DNA from: an uncultured Gemmiger sp.
Lineage (GTDB): Bacteria; Bacillota; Clostridia; Oscillospirales; Ruminococcaceae
Length of the DNA stretch: 64,000 bases
Direction of reading: 5' to 3'
NCBI GenBank assembly: GCA_944388135.1
Contig: CALXHP010000002.1
Coordinates: forward strand, 1-64,000
Both the position numbers and the translations under genes were made by a program. Every line of letters begins with the position of its first letter. Within the stretch, counting starts at the first letter, position 1. The notes under the pieces are model-generated. The model saw only the letters and a program-made list of their open reading frames with translations. It ran no database searches and was not told the DNA's origin. Shown one piece after another: positions 53,085 through 61,932 of the stretch.

Positions 53085-54506
53085 ATGAAGAACAGTGAAA
53101 AGACCTTGGACATGATTGTGAACCTGTGCAAAAACCGCGGGTTCATCTATCCCGGCAGCGAGATCTACGGTGGTCTGGCCAACAGCTGGGACTACGGCCC
53201 CCTGGGCGTTGAATTCAAAAACAACGTCAAGAAGGCCTGGTTGAAGAAGTTTGTACAGGAAAGCCCCTACAACGTGGGCCTGGATGCTGCCATCCTGATG
53301 AACCCCCAGACCTGGGTGACCACCGGCCATGTGGCCAGCTTCTCGGACCCGCTGCTGGACTGCCGCGCCTGCAAGAGCCGCCACCGCGCCGACAAACTGA
53401 TCGCCGACTGCGAGCAGGGCAAAAACGTGGACGTGGACGCCATGACTTTTGACGAGATGGACGCCTTTATTGCCAGCCACGACGAGGTGGTCTGCCCCGT
53501 CTGCGGCAAGCATGACTTCACCCCCATCCGCAAGTTCAACCTGATGTTCAAGACGGCCATCGGCGTGACCGAGGATTCCTCCTCCACCTGCTATCTGCGG
53601 CCTGAGACCGCCCAGGGCATCTTTGTGAACTTTGCCAACATCCAGCGCACCACCCGCCGCAAGCTGCCCTTCGGCGTCTGCCAGGTGGGCAAGGCCTTCC
53701 GCAACGAGATCACCCCGGGCAACTTCACCTTCCGCACCCGCGAGTTCGAGCAGATGGAATGCGAATTTTTCTGCAAGCCCAACACCGACCTGGAGTGGTT
53801 CGCCTACTGGAAAGATTTCTGCAAGAACTGGCTGCTGAGCCTGGGCATCAAAGAAGAAAACCTCCGTCTGCGTGACCATGAGGCCGCCGAGCTGGCTTTC
53901 TACTCCCGCGCTACCACCGACATCGAGTATGCCTTCCCCTTCACCGACTGGGGCGAACTGTGGGGCATTGCCGACCGTACCAACTACGACCTGAGCCGCC
54001 ATCAGGAGGCTTCCGGCAAGAGCCTGGAATATTTTGATCCCGAAACCAATGAGCACTACATCCCCTACGTCATCGAGCCTTCTCTGGGTTGTGACCGTGT
54101 GGCCCTGGCCTTCCTCTGCGAAGCCTACGACGAGGAGCACATGGTAGACGCCAAAGGCAAGGAGGATGTACGCACCGTGCTGCATCTGCATCCCTTCCTG
54201 GCTCCTTTCAAGTGCGCCGTGCTGCCCCTGTCCAAGAAGCTGGGCGACAAGGCCATGGAAATCCGCAACGAGCTGGCCAAAGACTTCATGGTGGATTACG
54301 ACGACGCCGGTTCCATCGGCAAACGGTATCGCCGCCAGGATGAGATCGGCACCCCGCTGTGCATCACCGTGGACTTCCAGACCGTGGGCGACGACAAGGT
54401 GGCGGCCGACAACTGCGTCACCATCCGTGACCGCGACACCATGGAGCAGGTCCGCCTGCCCATCAGCGAGCTGAAGGATTACATCGCCAAGAAAGTGGCG
54501 TTCTGA
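53085..54506 (+). CDS. glyQS: Glycyl-tRNA synthetase, single-chain dimeric type
   Basis: 473 residues. Class II synthetase of the eukaryote/archaea-like alpha2 form, in place of the alpha2beta2 bacterial form. Motifs: [37 protein letters not shown] (motif 2 region), [25 protein letters not shown], and [14 protein letters not shown] (motif 3). A zinc-binding insert is suggested by CRACKSRH and [16 protein letters not shown] precedes the ATG. Confidence 0.96.
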   Translation: MKNSEKTLDMIVNLCKNRGFIYPGSEIYGGLANSWDYGPLGVEFKNNVKKAWLKKFVQESPYNVGLDAAILMNPQTWVTTGHVASFSDPLLDCRACKSRHRADKLIADCEQGKNVDVDAMTFDEMDAFIASHDEVVCPVCGKHDFTPIRKFNLMFKTAIGVTEDSSSTCYLRPETAQGIFVNFANIQRTTRRKLPFGVCQVGKAFRNEITPGNFTFRTREFEQMECEFFCKPNTDLEWFAYWKDFCKNWLLSLGIKEENLRLRDHEAAELAFYSRATTDIEYAFPFTDWGELWGIADRTNYDLSRHQEASGKSLEYFDPETNEHYIPYVIEPSLGCDRVALAFLCEAYDEEHMVDAKGKEDVRTVLHLHPFLAPFKCAVLPLSKKLGDKAMEIRNELAKDFMVDYDDAGSIGKRYRRQDEIGTPLCITVDFQTVGDDKVAADNCVTIRDRDTMEQVRLPISELKDYIAKKVAF

Positions 54507-54528
54507 TCCTTTTCCGTTCAAAAAAAGC

Positions 54529-54565
54529 AATCCCTCCGGAACGATAATCCGGAGGGATTTTTGTT
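54529..54565 (+). terminator. Bidirectional terminator between glyS and mazF
   Basis: AATCCCTCCGGA and TCCGGAGGGATT with a seven-base loop, then TTTG. Confidence 0.9.
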
Positions 54566-54566
54566 G

Positions 54567-54944
54567 TCAAAAGTAACCGCCATCTTCGTGGGTGTTCTGG
54601 CTTTCCAGCCCCATGGAAACCCCCAGGGCTTCATCCACCCGACGCATATCGTCCGGAGGGATACGCCCTGCCCGTTCCCGCAACCGGCGTTTGTCCAGGG
54701 TGCGGATCTGTTCGGTAAGGACGATACTGTCCTTGGAAAGCCCGCACCGGTCTGCCCGCACGCTGATATGGGTGGGCAACCGGTTTTTGTCCTGCCGGCT
54801 GGTGATGGCCGCCGCAATCACGGTGGGGCTGTGCCGGTTTCCGATCTCATTCTGAATGATAAGTACCGGCCGGATGCCCCCCTGTTCCGAACCCACTACC
54901 GGGCTCAGATCGGCGTAAAACACTTCCCCTCTGTGCACTTCCAT
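54567..54944 (-). CDS. mazF: MazF/PemK-type endoribonuclease toxin, no antitoxin adjacent
   Basis: 125 residues. mRNA interferase that cleaves single-stranded RNA at a short site. VHRGEVFYADLSPVVGSEQGG, RPVLIIQNEIGN and VIAAAITS with KDSIVLTEQIRTLDK are the family core. The ATG at MEVHRGEVF follows GAGGAGG eight bases upstream. No MazE-type gene lies before it; the preceding gene is an acyltransferase. The ribosome-binding site is part of a 12-bp stem with the end of that gene. Confidence 0.93.
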   Translation of the reverse strand: MEVHRGEVFYADLSPVVGSEQGGIRPVLIIQNEIGNRHSPTVIAAAITSRQDKNRLPTHISVRADRCGLSKDSIVLTEQIRTLDKRRLRERAGRIPPDDMRRVDEALGVSMGLESQNTHEDGGYF

Positions 54945-54946
54945 AG

Positions 54947-54998
54947 AAAAGACCTCCTCTCGTCTCATACTCTTAGTATAAGCGGGAGGAGGTCTTTT
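54947..54998 (-). promoter_or_regulatory. Terminator-like hairpin that contains the mazF ribosome-binding site
   Basis: On the minus strand AAAAGACCTCCT, 28 bases and AGGAGGTCTTTT are perfect complements (54998-54987 and 54958-54947). The 3' arm holds the AGGAGG of mazF. An inner ATACT/AGTAT hairpin and a possible -10 box (TATACT) lie in the loop. It begins at the acyltransferase stop codon. Confidence 0.75.
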
Positions 54999-56086
54999 TA
55001 ATCACAGCGTTGGATTTGGGCCGCCAAAGCGTCCCCCTTTTCACATAGGAAGCGGAACGGGCGACTGTCCTGCAAGGGTTTCATCAGGCATTGGGTGCGC
55101 AATCCATCCATAACGGCGCCCCCCGCAAAGGTTGCCACTATGACAAACAGAGTATAGGGCACCGAACCATGGTGTGCCTGTGCCTGGAAAATACCATTCC
55201 AGAGGTAATCCCGAAAAGCAGGCACCTGGTGCAGAATGTAGATGCCCAATGTGGTGCCCGCCGTGGCATTGATCCACCGCACACTGCCCAGGTTCAGGCT
55301 TTGGAACAGCGAGAAAAGTGCCAGCGCCGCCAACAGATTGGGCAGCGCCCCCAGGCCGGTACGATAGTAGGCAATATACTGGAATGCCTTGCCCTCCGTC
55401 TGGCCTTGCCATTCCAGCCAGGCCCGGGCCGCCGTATTGAGAAGAGGCAGTCCCACGCCCAGCAGCAGCGCCGCCAGGCGGTTGCGCAGCAGGCGGCTGA
55501 GACGGTTGTCCGGATAGCGGCGCAGGTAGGCGGCCAACAGATATTCATAGAGGAACATCCAGGCCAGGTCACTGACGATGCCATCCTCGGCAAACAGGGT
55601 GGGATAGACGATCAGCGGCAGGGCCAGTACCACCAAAAGGCCCCGATGGGCTTTGCGCGGCAGGCCGTGAAGAATTCTGGCCAGCAGCGGCGCACAGACC
55701 AGCAGCACCAGATAATCTGAGATAAACCATAGCTGCCGGGTGGAAGCAGGGAAAGCCGCCCACCGCAGCGTACCGAAAGACACCGGCAACCCGGCCAGCG
55801 CACAGAGCAAGGTGACCGGTACGGTGTAAAGCCAGAGGGACAGCCAGAGCGAGAGAGGCCGCCGGGTCTGAAAAGGCTGTTCACAGAGGAACCAACTGCC
55901 GATGAGAACAAAAACGCTGCAGGCAATGCGGGAGCCGCAGCCGATGAGGCAGAAGGCAAAGGAGGAAGAGAAGGTACTGTAATCCGCAATTCCTCCCTGC
56001 CCGGTGAGGTGATCCCCGATGATGAGCAGCATACAAAGGATGCGCAGCAGCTCCAGATTGCTGGCGCGGGGTGTCTTGGCAGCCAT
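54998..56086 (-). CDS. Acyltransferase family 3 (OafA/NolL-like) membrane protein
   Basis: 362 residues with about ten helices. NLELLRILCMLLIIGDHL is the typical Arg/His entry motif (R...H) and RQLWFISDYLVLLVCAPLL the central one. Probably adds acetyl or succinyl groups to a surface glycan. Three bases separate it from the acpS stop. It takes the place where alr and mazE stand in Bacillus. Confidence 0.88.
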   Translation of the reverse strand: MAAKTPRASNLELLRILCMLLIIGDHLTGQGGIADYSTFSSSFAFCLIGCGSRIACSVFVLIGSWFLCEQPFQTRRPLSLWLSLWLYTVPVTLLCALAGLPVSFGTLRWAAFPASTRQLWFISDYLVLLVCAPLLARILHGLPRKAHRGLLVVLALPLIVYPTLFAEDGIVSDLAWMFLYEYLLAAYLRRYPDNRLSRLLRNRLAALLLGVGLPLLNTAARAWLEWQGQTEGKAFQYIAYYRTGLGALPNLLAALALFSLFQSLNLGSVRWINATAGTTLGIYILHQVPAFRDYLWNGIFQAQAHHGSVPYTLFVIVATFAGGAVMDGLRTQCLMKPLQDSRPFRFLCEKGDALAAQIQRCD

Positions 56087-56089
56087 GGA

Positions 56090-56479
56090 TCACTCTCCCT
56101 CGGGTCGGTGCTGTTCCAGCAGCACGATGGCATTGGCCAGACCGCTTTCGTGGGTGAGGCTCACATGCACCGTCAGACCACGCTGGGAAGCCCAGGCCGC
56201 AGCCCTGCCCGACAGCTCAAAATAGGGCGCGCCGTTTTCCGCCCGGAGCAGCGCCAGTTCCGAGAGCGCAAAGCCTCCCAGCCCCGTGCCCGCCGCCTTG
56301 AGGAATGCTTCTTTGGCAGCAAAGTTTGCTGCGGCTGTCTCCGCCCGGCGTTTGCCGGAAAGTCCCGCCAGCAAAGTCTGCTCTGCCGGCCCATAGACGT
56401 AATCACAAAAAGAGGGCTTTTCCAGACTCTTTTCAATGCGGCGGGCATCGCAGAGGTCAATTCCTACGCCCAGGATCAT
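56090..56479 (-). CDS. acpS: Holo-[acyl-carrier-protein] synthase
   Basis: 129 residues. Transfers 4'-phosphopantetheine to ACP. GVGIDLCDARRIE and NFAAKEAFLKAAGTGL with the Mg-binding Asp and Glu. The ATG overlaps the nitroreductase stop by four bases (ATGA). Fatty-acid synthesis role. Confidence 0.95.
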   Translation of the reverse strand: MILGVGIDLCDARRIEKSLEKPSFCDYVYGPAEQTLLAGLSGKRRAETAAANFAAKEAFLKAAGTGLGGFALSELALLRAENGAPYFELSGRAAAWASQRGLTVHVSLTHESGLANAIVLLEQHRPEGE

Positions 56480-57006
56480 ACCTTCACCACATAATCAGCC
56501 TTGCGGGGCGCGGCCGGTTTGGTACCGCCGGGAGCCGGATAGCCCAGGATGCAGTTGCCCACCCCCACATATTTTTCAGGGTCCAGCCCCCACTTGCGCA
56601 GCAGGGCCTTTCCTTCTTCCGATTCAAACATTTCCTTGGCTCGGTGAATCCAGCAGGAGCCCAACCCGATACTGGAAGCCGCCAGCAGCAGATCCCCCAT
56701 AACCAGGGAACCATCCTCCACATGGGTGTGGACATTGCGGTCCGCCAGGACCACCAGCACCGTGGGGGCACCGTAGAAGGGGTCTTTGTCGGTGCCCATG
56801 ATGGCTGCGTTCATGGCCGAAAGCCGGTCCCGGGTGGCTTTATCCTGCACGACCACAATAACGGGGCTCTGACGGTTCATGCCGGTGGGAGCCCAGGTAC
56901 CGGCTTCCAGCACCGCCTGCAATTCCTCCGGCTTGATCTGTTCCGGTTTATAGGCGCGGCAGCTGCGCCGGGCCGCGATCGCGGACAACACTTCATTTTG
57001 AATCAT
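56476..57006 (-). CDS. Nitroreductase-family FMN protein
   Basis: 176 residues. FMN-dependent NAD(P)H oxidoreductase fold: RRSCRAYKPEQIKPEELQ, GTWAPTGMNRQSP, and SIGLGSCWIH. The start MIQNEVL follows GGGAGG. Substrate unknown. Coupled to acpS and in the cca-acpS-mazF row. Confidence 0.92.
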   Translation of the reverse strand: MIQNEVLSAIAARRSCRAYKPEQIKPEELQAVLEAGTWAPTGMNRQSPVIVVVQDKATRDRLSAMNAAIMGTDKDPFYGAPTVLVVLADRNVHTHVEDGSLVMGDLLLAASSIGLGSCWIHRAKEMFESEEGKALLRKWGLDPEKYVGVGNCILGYPAPGGTKPAAPRKADYVVKV

Positions 57007-57032
57007 AGCGAAGACCTCCCTATCCTTGATAA

Positions 57033-58406
57033 TCATTCAGGTTCCTGCATTCTGCGGCGGGCTTCCCTCAACAAGGCTTCCCGTTCGTTGGCCACACGCC
57101 CTTCCATGACGGCCCCCAACAGATCGTGGAGGACCCGCCCTACAGTAGGCCCGGCCGGCAGCCCGGCCTCCATCAGATCGGCGCCGTTCACAGCCAGCTG
57201 CCGCATGGTATAGCAGCCGGTTTTGGAAAGTTCCAGCATCCGGTTTTCAAATACCGTTACATCCTCCCGACGGCAGGCCACTTCGGGGGTATGGGCATGG
57301 GCGTCCAGATCGGCATACTTCAGTGCACAAAGGCGGCGCAGAAAAATTGCCCCATAGCGGTTCAGACATTTCAGGATGGCCACATCCCCGGTGGGCAGGG
57401 GTGCATCGTGAATGGCAATCAGCCCCACAACCCCTTCGATAAGATAACCGGGGGCTTTCAGGCGGCGCAGGATGGTCCGCGCCACCGCCGCTCCCCGTTG
57501 GTTATGCCCCCGAAAATGCGCTGCGCCGTCGGGGCCCACGCTGCGGCAGAGGGGTTTGGCAATATCATGTAAAAAGGTGGCCCAGCAGAGCACCCGTGCC
57601 CCCCGGGTATCCTGACCCCGCAGGTCCAGTTCCGTGACGGCCGCTGCGGTATGCTGCCACACATCATGGCAATGCCAGCGTCCCGGCTGGGTACAGCCGA
57701 TGCACGGTCCCACCTCCGGCACCGCGCCGGCCAGAATTTCTCCGTATTGCGCCAGCGTCCGCCCCGCCCCGGGCACGGTCAGAAGGCCGTCCAGTTCGGC
57801 GTAGATCCGCTCGGCACTGACCGTCTGCAACGTGTCCCGTGCTTCCCGGGCGGCAGCGGCCGTCTCAGGGTCCAGGGTAAAATTCAGCCGGGCAGCAAAC
57901 CGCAATGCCCGCAGGATGCGCAGTGCATCCTCGGCAAACCGGGCGGTAGGGTCCCCCACGCACCGCACGATCCCCGCCGCCAAATCCTTGCGGCCGTCGT
58001 GCAGATCAATGACCCCCTCCCCGGGGGCATAGGCCATGGCGTTGATGGTAAAATCCCGCCGGGCCAGATCTTCCGCCAGGCTGCTGACAAACCGGACCTT
58101 GTCGGGATGACGATGGTCCCGGTAGGTGCCGTCCAGGCGGTAGGTGGTGATCTCATAGGGTTTTCCGTGCAGTACTACGCCCACCGTGCCGTGTTTTTCG
58201 CCGGTCAGGATCAACGTTTGATCGGAAAACAGCGTGCGCATCTCATCGGGGCGGGCCGAAGTACAGATATCCCAGTCACCGGGCTGCCGCCCCAGAAGGC
58301 TGTCCCGCACACAGCCACCTACCACATAAGCACTGTGGCCTGCTGCGTGCAGCGTTTCCAGCAGCCACACGGCATCACGGGGCAGCCGAATGTTTTCCTG
58401 CCTCAT
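57033..58406 (-). CDS. cca: CCA tRNA nucleotidyltransferase with HD domain
   Basis: 457 residues. Adds or repairs tRNA 3' CCA ends. Class II fold: VGGCVRDSLLGRQPGDWDI (GG/DxD catalytic), RRDFTINAMAY, RILRALRFAARL, and an HD domain (CHDVWQHTA, TFLHDIAKP). The ATG at MRQENIRLP follows GAGAGGA. It is needed here, since tRNA-Pro does not encode CCA. Confidence 0.95.
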   Translation of the reverse strand: MRQENIRLPRDAVWLLETLHAAGHSAYVVGGCVRDSLLGRQPGDWDICTSARPDEMRTLFSDQTLILTGEKHGTVGVVLHGKPYEITTYRLDGTYRDHRHPDKVRFVSSLAEDLARRDFTINAMAYAPGEGVIDLHDGRKDLAAGIVRCVGDPTARFAEDALRILRALRFAARLNFTLDPETAAAAREARDTLQTVSAERIYAELDGLLTVPGAGRTLAQYGEILAGAVPEVGPCIGCTQPGRWHCHDVWQHTAAAVTELDLRGQDTRGARVLCWATFLHDIAKPLCRSVGPDGAAHFRGHNQRGAAVARTILRRLKAPGYLIEGVVGLIAIHDAPLPTGDVAILKCLNRYGAIFLRRLCALKYADLDAHAHTPEVACRREDVTVFENRMLELSKTGCYTMRQLAVNGADLMEAGLPAGPTVGRVLHDLLGAVMEGRVANEREALLREARRRMQEPE

Positions 58407-58437
58407 CGGGTCTTTCCTCTCTTCCGGCATTGCCGGG

Positions 58438-58827
58438 TTACTGTTCGCGGTGCCACTCCTGCTTGAGATCGACAACGCAGGCCAGGCTGCCCTCTTCGTC
58501 CTGCAGGGACGCCACCTTGGCCTCGGCTTTTTCGGCATCGGTCATCCAGGTCAGAATAAAGAAATTTTCAGACGGGACTTCATAGTATACCCACATGCCA
58601 TCGGCACGCAGCAGATCCGGCAGGTGGTCCAGTTCCCCTTCCAGCAGACCCTGGCCTTCCTCGCCATAGATCATTTCAGGGCCGACCTGCAGCGAGTCAA
58701 TCACATTGATGCTGCTGTTGATATACGTATCCCGGTCCACATGCTTGTCACTGTGCTCCCAGGCACTGGCAAAAGCCTTGACCAGCAGTTCCCGTACTTC
58801 CAGTTTATCGTCTCCCAATTGATACAT
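58438..58827 (-). CDS. Protein of unknown function
   Basis: 129 residues, acidic and soluble. LLVKAFASAWEHSDKHVDRD and MWVYYEVPSENFFILTWM are the most structured parts. No family recognised. GAGGGA precedes the ATG. It lies 31 bases before cca and may be the first gene of the cca-mazF row; it is divergent from the MerR gene. Confidence 0.65.
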   Translation of the reverse strand: MYQLGDDKLEVRELLVKAFASAWEHSDKHVDRDTYINSSINVIDSLQVGPEMIYGEEGQGLLEGELDHLPDLLRADGMWVYYEVPSENFFILTWMTDAEKAEAKVASLQDEEGSLACVVDLKQEWHREQ

Positions 58828-58911
58828 TCTTCTGTTCCCTCTTTGCTTTGAAATGTAACAACAGTATAGCACAAATCCGGTGTGTATGGTATGATTATTT
58901 GAAAAAAAGCC

Positions 58912-58942
58912 TTGACCTTCCAGTAACTGCAGGGTGTAGCAT
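58912..58942 (+). promoter_or_regulatory. MerR-type promoter with 19-base spacer
   Basis: TTGACC (58912-58917), a 19-base spacer and TAGCAT (58937-58942). The spacer region carries a dyad: arm ACCTTCCAGT and arm ACTGCAGGGT around one A, 8 of 10 positions symmetric. Typical of promoters twisted open by a MerR protein, here probably the gene's own product. Confidence 0.85.
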
Positions 58943-58964
58943 GAAGAAAAAAGGAGGTGTCCCC

Positions 58965-59864
58965 ATGAATATCAAGCAAGCGTCCCTGGCATCCGGCGTT
59001 TCCAGCCGGAACATCCGCTACTATGAACAGGCCGGCCTGCTGCACCCCGAACGTGACCCCCAGAATGATTACCGCCTTTACACCGAGCAGGATGTGCACA
59101 CATTGAAGTTGATCCGCGTCATGCGCACACTGAAAATGCCCCTGGAAGAAATCCGTACCGTATTGGAGGGTTCGTGTTCTCTGCCGGAGGCCGCCGGGCG
59201 ACAGGCGGAACGCCTGCGGGAAGAATCCCGCCGCCTGGAAGCTGCCATCCGCTTTTGTGAAACCCTCCGGCAGGAAGGGACGACCGCCGCCGACCTGAAT
59301 GTAGATGCCTGTCTGGCCGGAATGGAAGCAGCGCCCGCCGATGCAGGCTGGTTCACCGGCTGGGTGACGGACTACCGTGCCATGGCCCGGGTGGAACATC
59401 AGCGCCGGTTCACCTTCACACCGGATACCCCGGTCACCACACCTTCGGAATTTACCGAAGCGCTGTTTGCCTATGCCCGGGAGCGGGATTTGAATCTGGT
59501 AGTGACCCGGGAAGGTATGGCCCCCCACTTTACTATAGACGGCATCGAGTTCCGTGCCACGCGATACTACTACCCCATTCGCGGTATTCCCACAGCGCGG
59601 ATTCGCTGCGAGATCTGCGATCCCGATTTTTCCGAGGCCGACGTTTCCCCGAAAAGGCTGCGTCTCATGAAAGCGCTCCACTATGCCATGCCGGCTCTGG
59701 CAGCCGCCTTCCTCGTTCTGCTGTTTCTGCTGCCCCGTGGGCTTCTGGGGACCTGGTGGGGCATCCTGCTGTTTGTGGGCTGTATTGCCGCCGGCGTCAG
59801 CGCCGCCTGGTACAATGTCCATATCTTTTACAACGACAAAGACAACGCGCGCCATCCCGGCTAA
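58965..59864 (+). CDS. MerR-family regulator with C-terminal membrane segment
   Basis: 299 residues. MerR helix-turn-helix (MNIKQASLASGVSSRNIRYY, NDYRLYTEQDVHTLKLIR) and coiled coil (residues 75-100), then a domain of about 130 residues, then two membrane helices (about residues 245-265 and 268-285). A MerR protein tethered to the membrane is unusual; it may sense envelope stress or a membrane ligand. Start set by AAAGGAGG. Confidence 0.88.
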   Translation: MNIKQASLASGVSSRNIRYYEQAGLLHPERDPQNDYRLYTEQDVHTLKLIRVMRTLKMPLEEIRTVLEGSCSLPEAAGRQAERLREESRRLEAAIRFCETLRQEGTTAADLNVDACLAGMEAAPADAGWFTGWVTDYRAMARVEHQRRFTFTPDTPVTTPSEFTEALFAYARERDLNLVVTREGMAPHFTIDGIEFRATRYYYPIRGIPTARIRCEICDPDFSEADVSPKRLRLMKALHYAMPALAAAFLVLLFLLPRGLLGTWWGILLFVGCIAAGVSAAWYNVHIFYNDKDNARHPG

Positions 59865-59867
59865 ACC

Positions 59868-59906
59868 AAAAACCGCCCCTTCGGCAACACCGAAGGAGCG
59901 GTTTTT
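59868..59906 (+). terminator. Bidirectional terminator between merR-like and HAD genes
   Basis: AAAAACCGC and GCGGTTTTT extended by CCTTCGG/CCGAAGG with a one-base mismatch. Confidence 0.9.
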
Positions 59907-59915
59907 GATTTTCAA

Positions 59916-60569
59916 TTATCCCAGCAAAAGGGTGTGCAGGTCCTGCACGGTATCGGCCAGTGTCACAGCACCGGCAGTCCGCAATTCCTCTGCACTGCCA
60001 TAGCCGTAGACCACCCCGATGCAGGGCAGCCCATTGCGGGCGGCGCCTTTTACATCGTGTTCCCGGTCCCCCACCATGACCACCCCTTCGGTAGAGGCAA
60101 TGCCCGCTGTCTGCAAAGCGTAGGCGATCACATCCCCCTTGTCCGTGCGGGTCTCATCGATGGTGGCGCCGCAGATAGCATCAAAGTACTGATCCAGCGA
60201 GAAGTGCTCCATAATGCGCCTGGCAAACAGTTCCGGCTTGCTGGTGGCCATCACCATCCCTTTGCCCGCCGCCTTCAGGTCCCGCAGCAATTCCGGAATG
60301 CCGGGGTAAACTTCATTTTCAAAGATTCCCTTATCCGGGTAATACTCCCGGAAAGCATTTACGGCACGGGCTGTGTCGGCCTCATTCAGGTGCAGATAGT
60401 CCCGGAAAGAGGACGGCAGCGGCGGGCCAAGAAACCGGCGCAGGGTTGCTTCCTGCGGCATTTCCAGCTGCAGCTTCCGGCAGGCATAACGCACCGAATT
60501 GAGAATGCCCGGTGCCGAATCCGTGAGAGTACCGTCAAGGTCGAACAAAATTGTCTGATACTGCTGCAT
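59916..60569 (-). CDS. HAD-superfamily phosphatase (phosphoglycolate phosphatase/PpaX-like)
   Basis: 217 residues. Motif I FDLDGTLTDS, motif II ATSKPE and motif III VMVGDREHDVKGA, with a C1 cap. Likely hydrolyses a small phosphate metabolite; exact substrate unknown. It lies 12 bases after the glycosyltransferase gene. Confidence 0.9.
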   Translation of the reverse strand: MQQYQTILFDLDGTLTDSAPGILNSVRYACRKLQLEMPQEATLRRFLGPPLPSSFRDYLHLNEADTARAVNAFREYYPDKGIFENEVYPGIPELLRDLKAAGKGMVMATSKPELFARRIMEHFSLDQYFDAICGATIDETRTDKGDVIAYALQTAGIASTEGVVMVGDREHDVKGAARNGLPCIGVVYGYGSAEELRTAGAVTLADTVQDLHTLLLG

Positions 60570-60581
60570 AGTTATCCCCGC

Positions 60582-61601
60582 TCAGTTGAACTTGAAAAGT
60601 TTCTGGGCAATGCGATAACCGCCGATGCTGATTTTGCACCCCAGCCATCCCGGCAGGTTGCAGGCCTGGGCCACCGAGTGGCGGCAGCGGCGGTAGAGGC
60701 GTTCATCATGAGCTTTCAGGTCAGCCCAGAGCTGCTTGCGCTTGGCAAGGGCTTCCTCGCTGCCGTCCAGCGCCAGGAAGATGCTGGAGATGGCCATCAT
60801 CATGGAGAAATAATTGAGCATATAAGCCCGCAGCTTTTCCTGCTCCGGCGGCAGGGCAAATACATCCACGGCTTCCATCATCAGTCGGGTGACCCGCAGC
60901 TGCTGGTCCACCCGCTTGATCATATTCTTTTCATTGACGCTCTGGTCGTCACGGCCGATAAAATAACGGTACAGATCCAGGTTGAGATAATAGATTGTTT
61001 TGACCTGGGGCAGCGGCTGATAGACGAAAAGGTTGTCCACATAGAAGGTATGCTTGGGCAGTTCCATCCCGCTGGCACGCAGCACCTCGGTACGATAGAT
61101 AACGCTGTGCATCAGGATATTTTTATCCGGGGGGAACTTGCCGATCTCATTCCAATGGAAGATACGGTTTTCCGGCAAAATGCCGGTGTAATCCACCACG
61201 TTCCGGGTATTGTCGGCCACATGCTCATAAACATAGTTGGCCATCAGCAGGTCCAGCGGGGTTTCCGCGTCAGCGTATTGGCGCAGTACTTCCATCACTT
61301 TGGCCAGTGCCTCGGTATCCAGCCAGTCGTCCGAGTCCACCACCTTGAAGAAGAGACCGGTGGCGTTCCGGATCCCCTGGTTGACACCTTCGCCGTGGCC
61401 GCCGTTCTCCTGATGGATGACCCGTACAATATTGGGGTACTTTTCGGCGTAGGCATCGGCAACTTTGCCGGTATCGTCAGTGGAACCGTCATCCACCAGA
61501 ATGATCTCCGCTTCCTCCCCCGCCGGGAGCAGCGTCTCGATGCAGCGATCCATATAGGCGGCCGAGTTGTAACACGGCACAGTAAACGTAATCAGTTTCA
61601 T
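60582..61601 (-). CDS. Family 2 glycosyltransferase
   Basis: 339 residues. GT-A fold with TVPCYNSAAYMDRCIE, LVDDGSTDDT and VVDSDDWLD (DXD). Cytoplasmic, and no membrane helix is obvious. Transfers a sugar to a surface polymer or lipid. Paired with the HAD phosphatase. AAGGAG precedes the ATG. Confidence 0.92.
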   Translation of the reverse strand: MKLITFTVPCYNSAAYMDRCIETLLPAGEEAEIILVDDGSTDDTGKVADAYAEKYPNIVRVIHQENGGHGEGVNQGIRNATGLFFKVVDSDDWLDTEALAKVMEVLRQYADAETPLDLLMANYVYEHVADNTRNVVDYTGILPENRIFHWNEIGKFPPDKNILMHSVIYRTEVLRASGMELPKHTFYVDNLFVYQPLPQVKTIYYLNLDLYRYFIGRDDQSVNEKNMIKRVDQQLRVTRLMMEAVDVFALPPEQEKLRAYMLNYFSMMMAISSIFLALDGSEEALAKRKQLWADLKAHDERLYRRCRHSVAQACNLPGWLGCKISIGGYRIAQKLFKFN

Positions 61602-61661
61602 GCAGATACTCCTTTTGGCAGACCGGCGCAGGCAGTGCCGGTTTCATACAGTAACAGTAAT

Positions 61662-61690
61662 AGAATACCCTCTTTCGCACAAAAATACAA
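61662..61690 (-). promoter_or_regulatory. Promoter of the glycosyltransferase/HAD pair
   Basis: Minus-strand TTGTAT (61690-61685), a 17-base spacer and TATTCT (61667-61662). Confidence 0.55.
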
Positions 61691-61692
61691 GC

Positions 61693-61735
61693 AGAAAATA
61701 CCCCGTGCCGATGCTTGGGAGGCATCGGCACGGGG
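61693..61735 (-). terminator. Strong terminator after the 45-residue gene
   Basis: A perfect 14-bp stem (CCCCGTGCCGATGC and its complement, seven-base loop) and TATTTTCT on the minus strand. Confidence 0.9.
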
Positions 61736-61762
61736 CATTGCTTGCAGGGGCCGGATGGGTTT

Positions 61763-61900
61763 TCAGAACAGATCAGTGCGGTTGTAACGATGTACACCCG
61801 ACGGGATTACGTCATTGTACATTTCCTCCGGCAAGCCATAGGGACGGTCCGGGTCCAGAAAACCGTGCATCCATTCGGCCAAGGTATGCAGCTTCAACAT
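61763..61900 (-). CDS. 45-residue small protein of unknown function
   Basis: Starts MLKLHTLAEWMHGFLDPDRP and ends VHRYNRTDLF. AAAGGAG lies ten bases before the ATG. It has its own near-consensus promoter and strong terminator, so it is a complete transcription unit. No membrane helix and no Cys. Aromatic and His-rich for its size. Family not recognised. Confidence 0.65.
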   Translation of the reverse strand: MLKLHTLAEWMHGFLDPDRPYGLPEEMYNDVIPSGVHRYNRTDLF

Positions 61901-61932
61901 GCAACCCCATCTCCTTTCTGTTTTCTGTCTTT

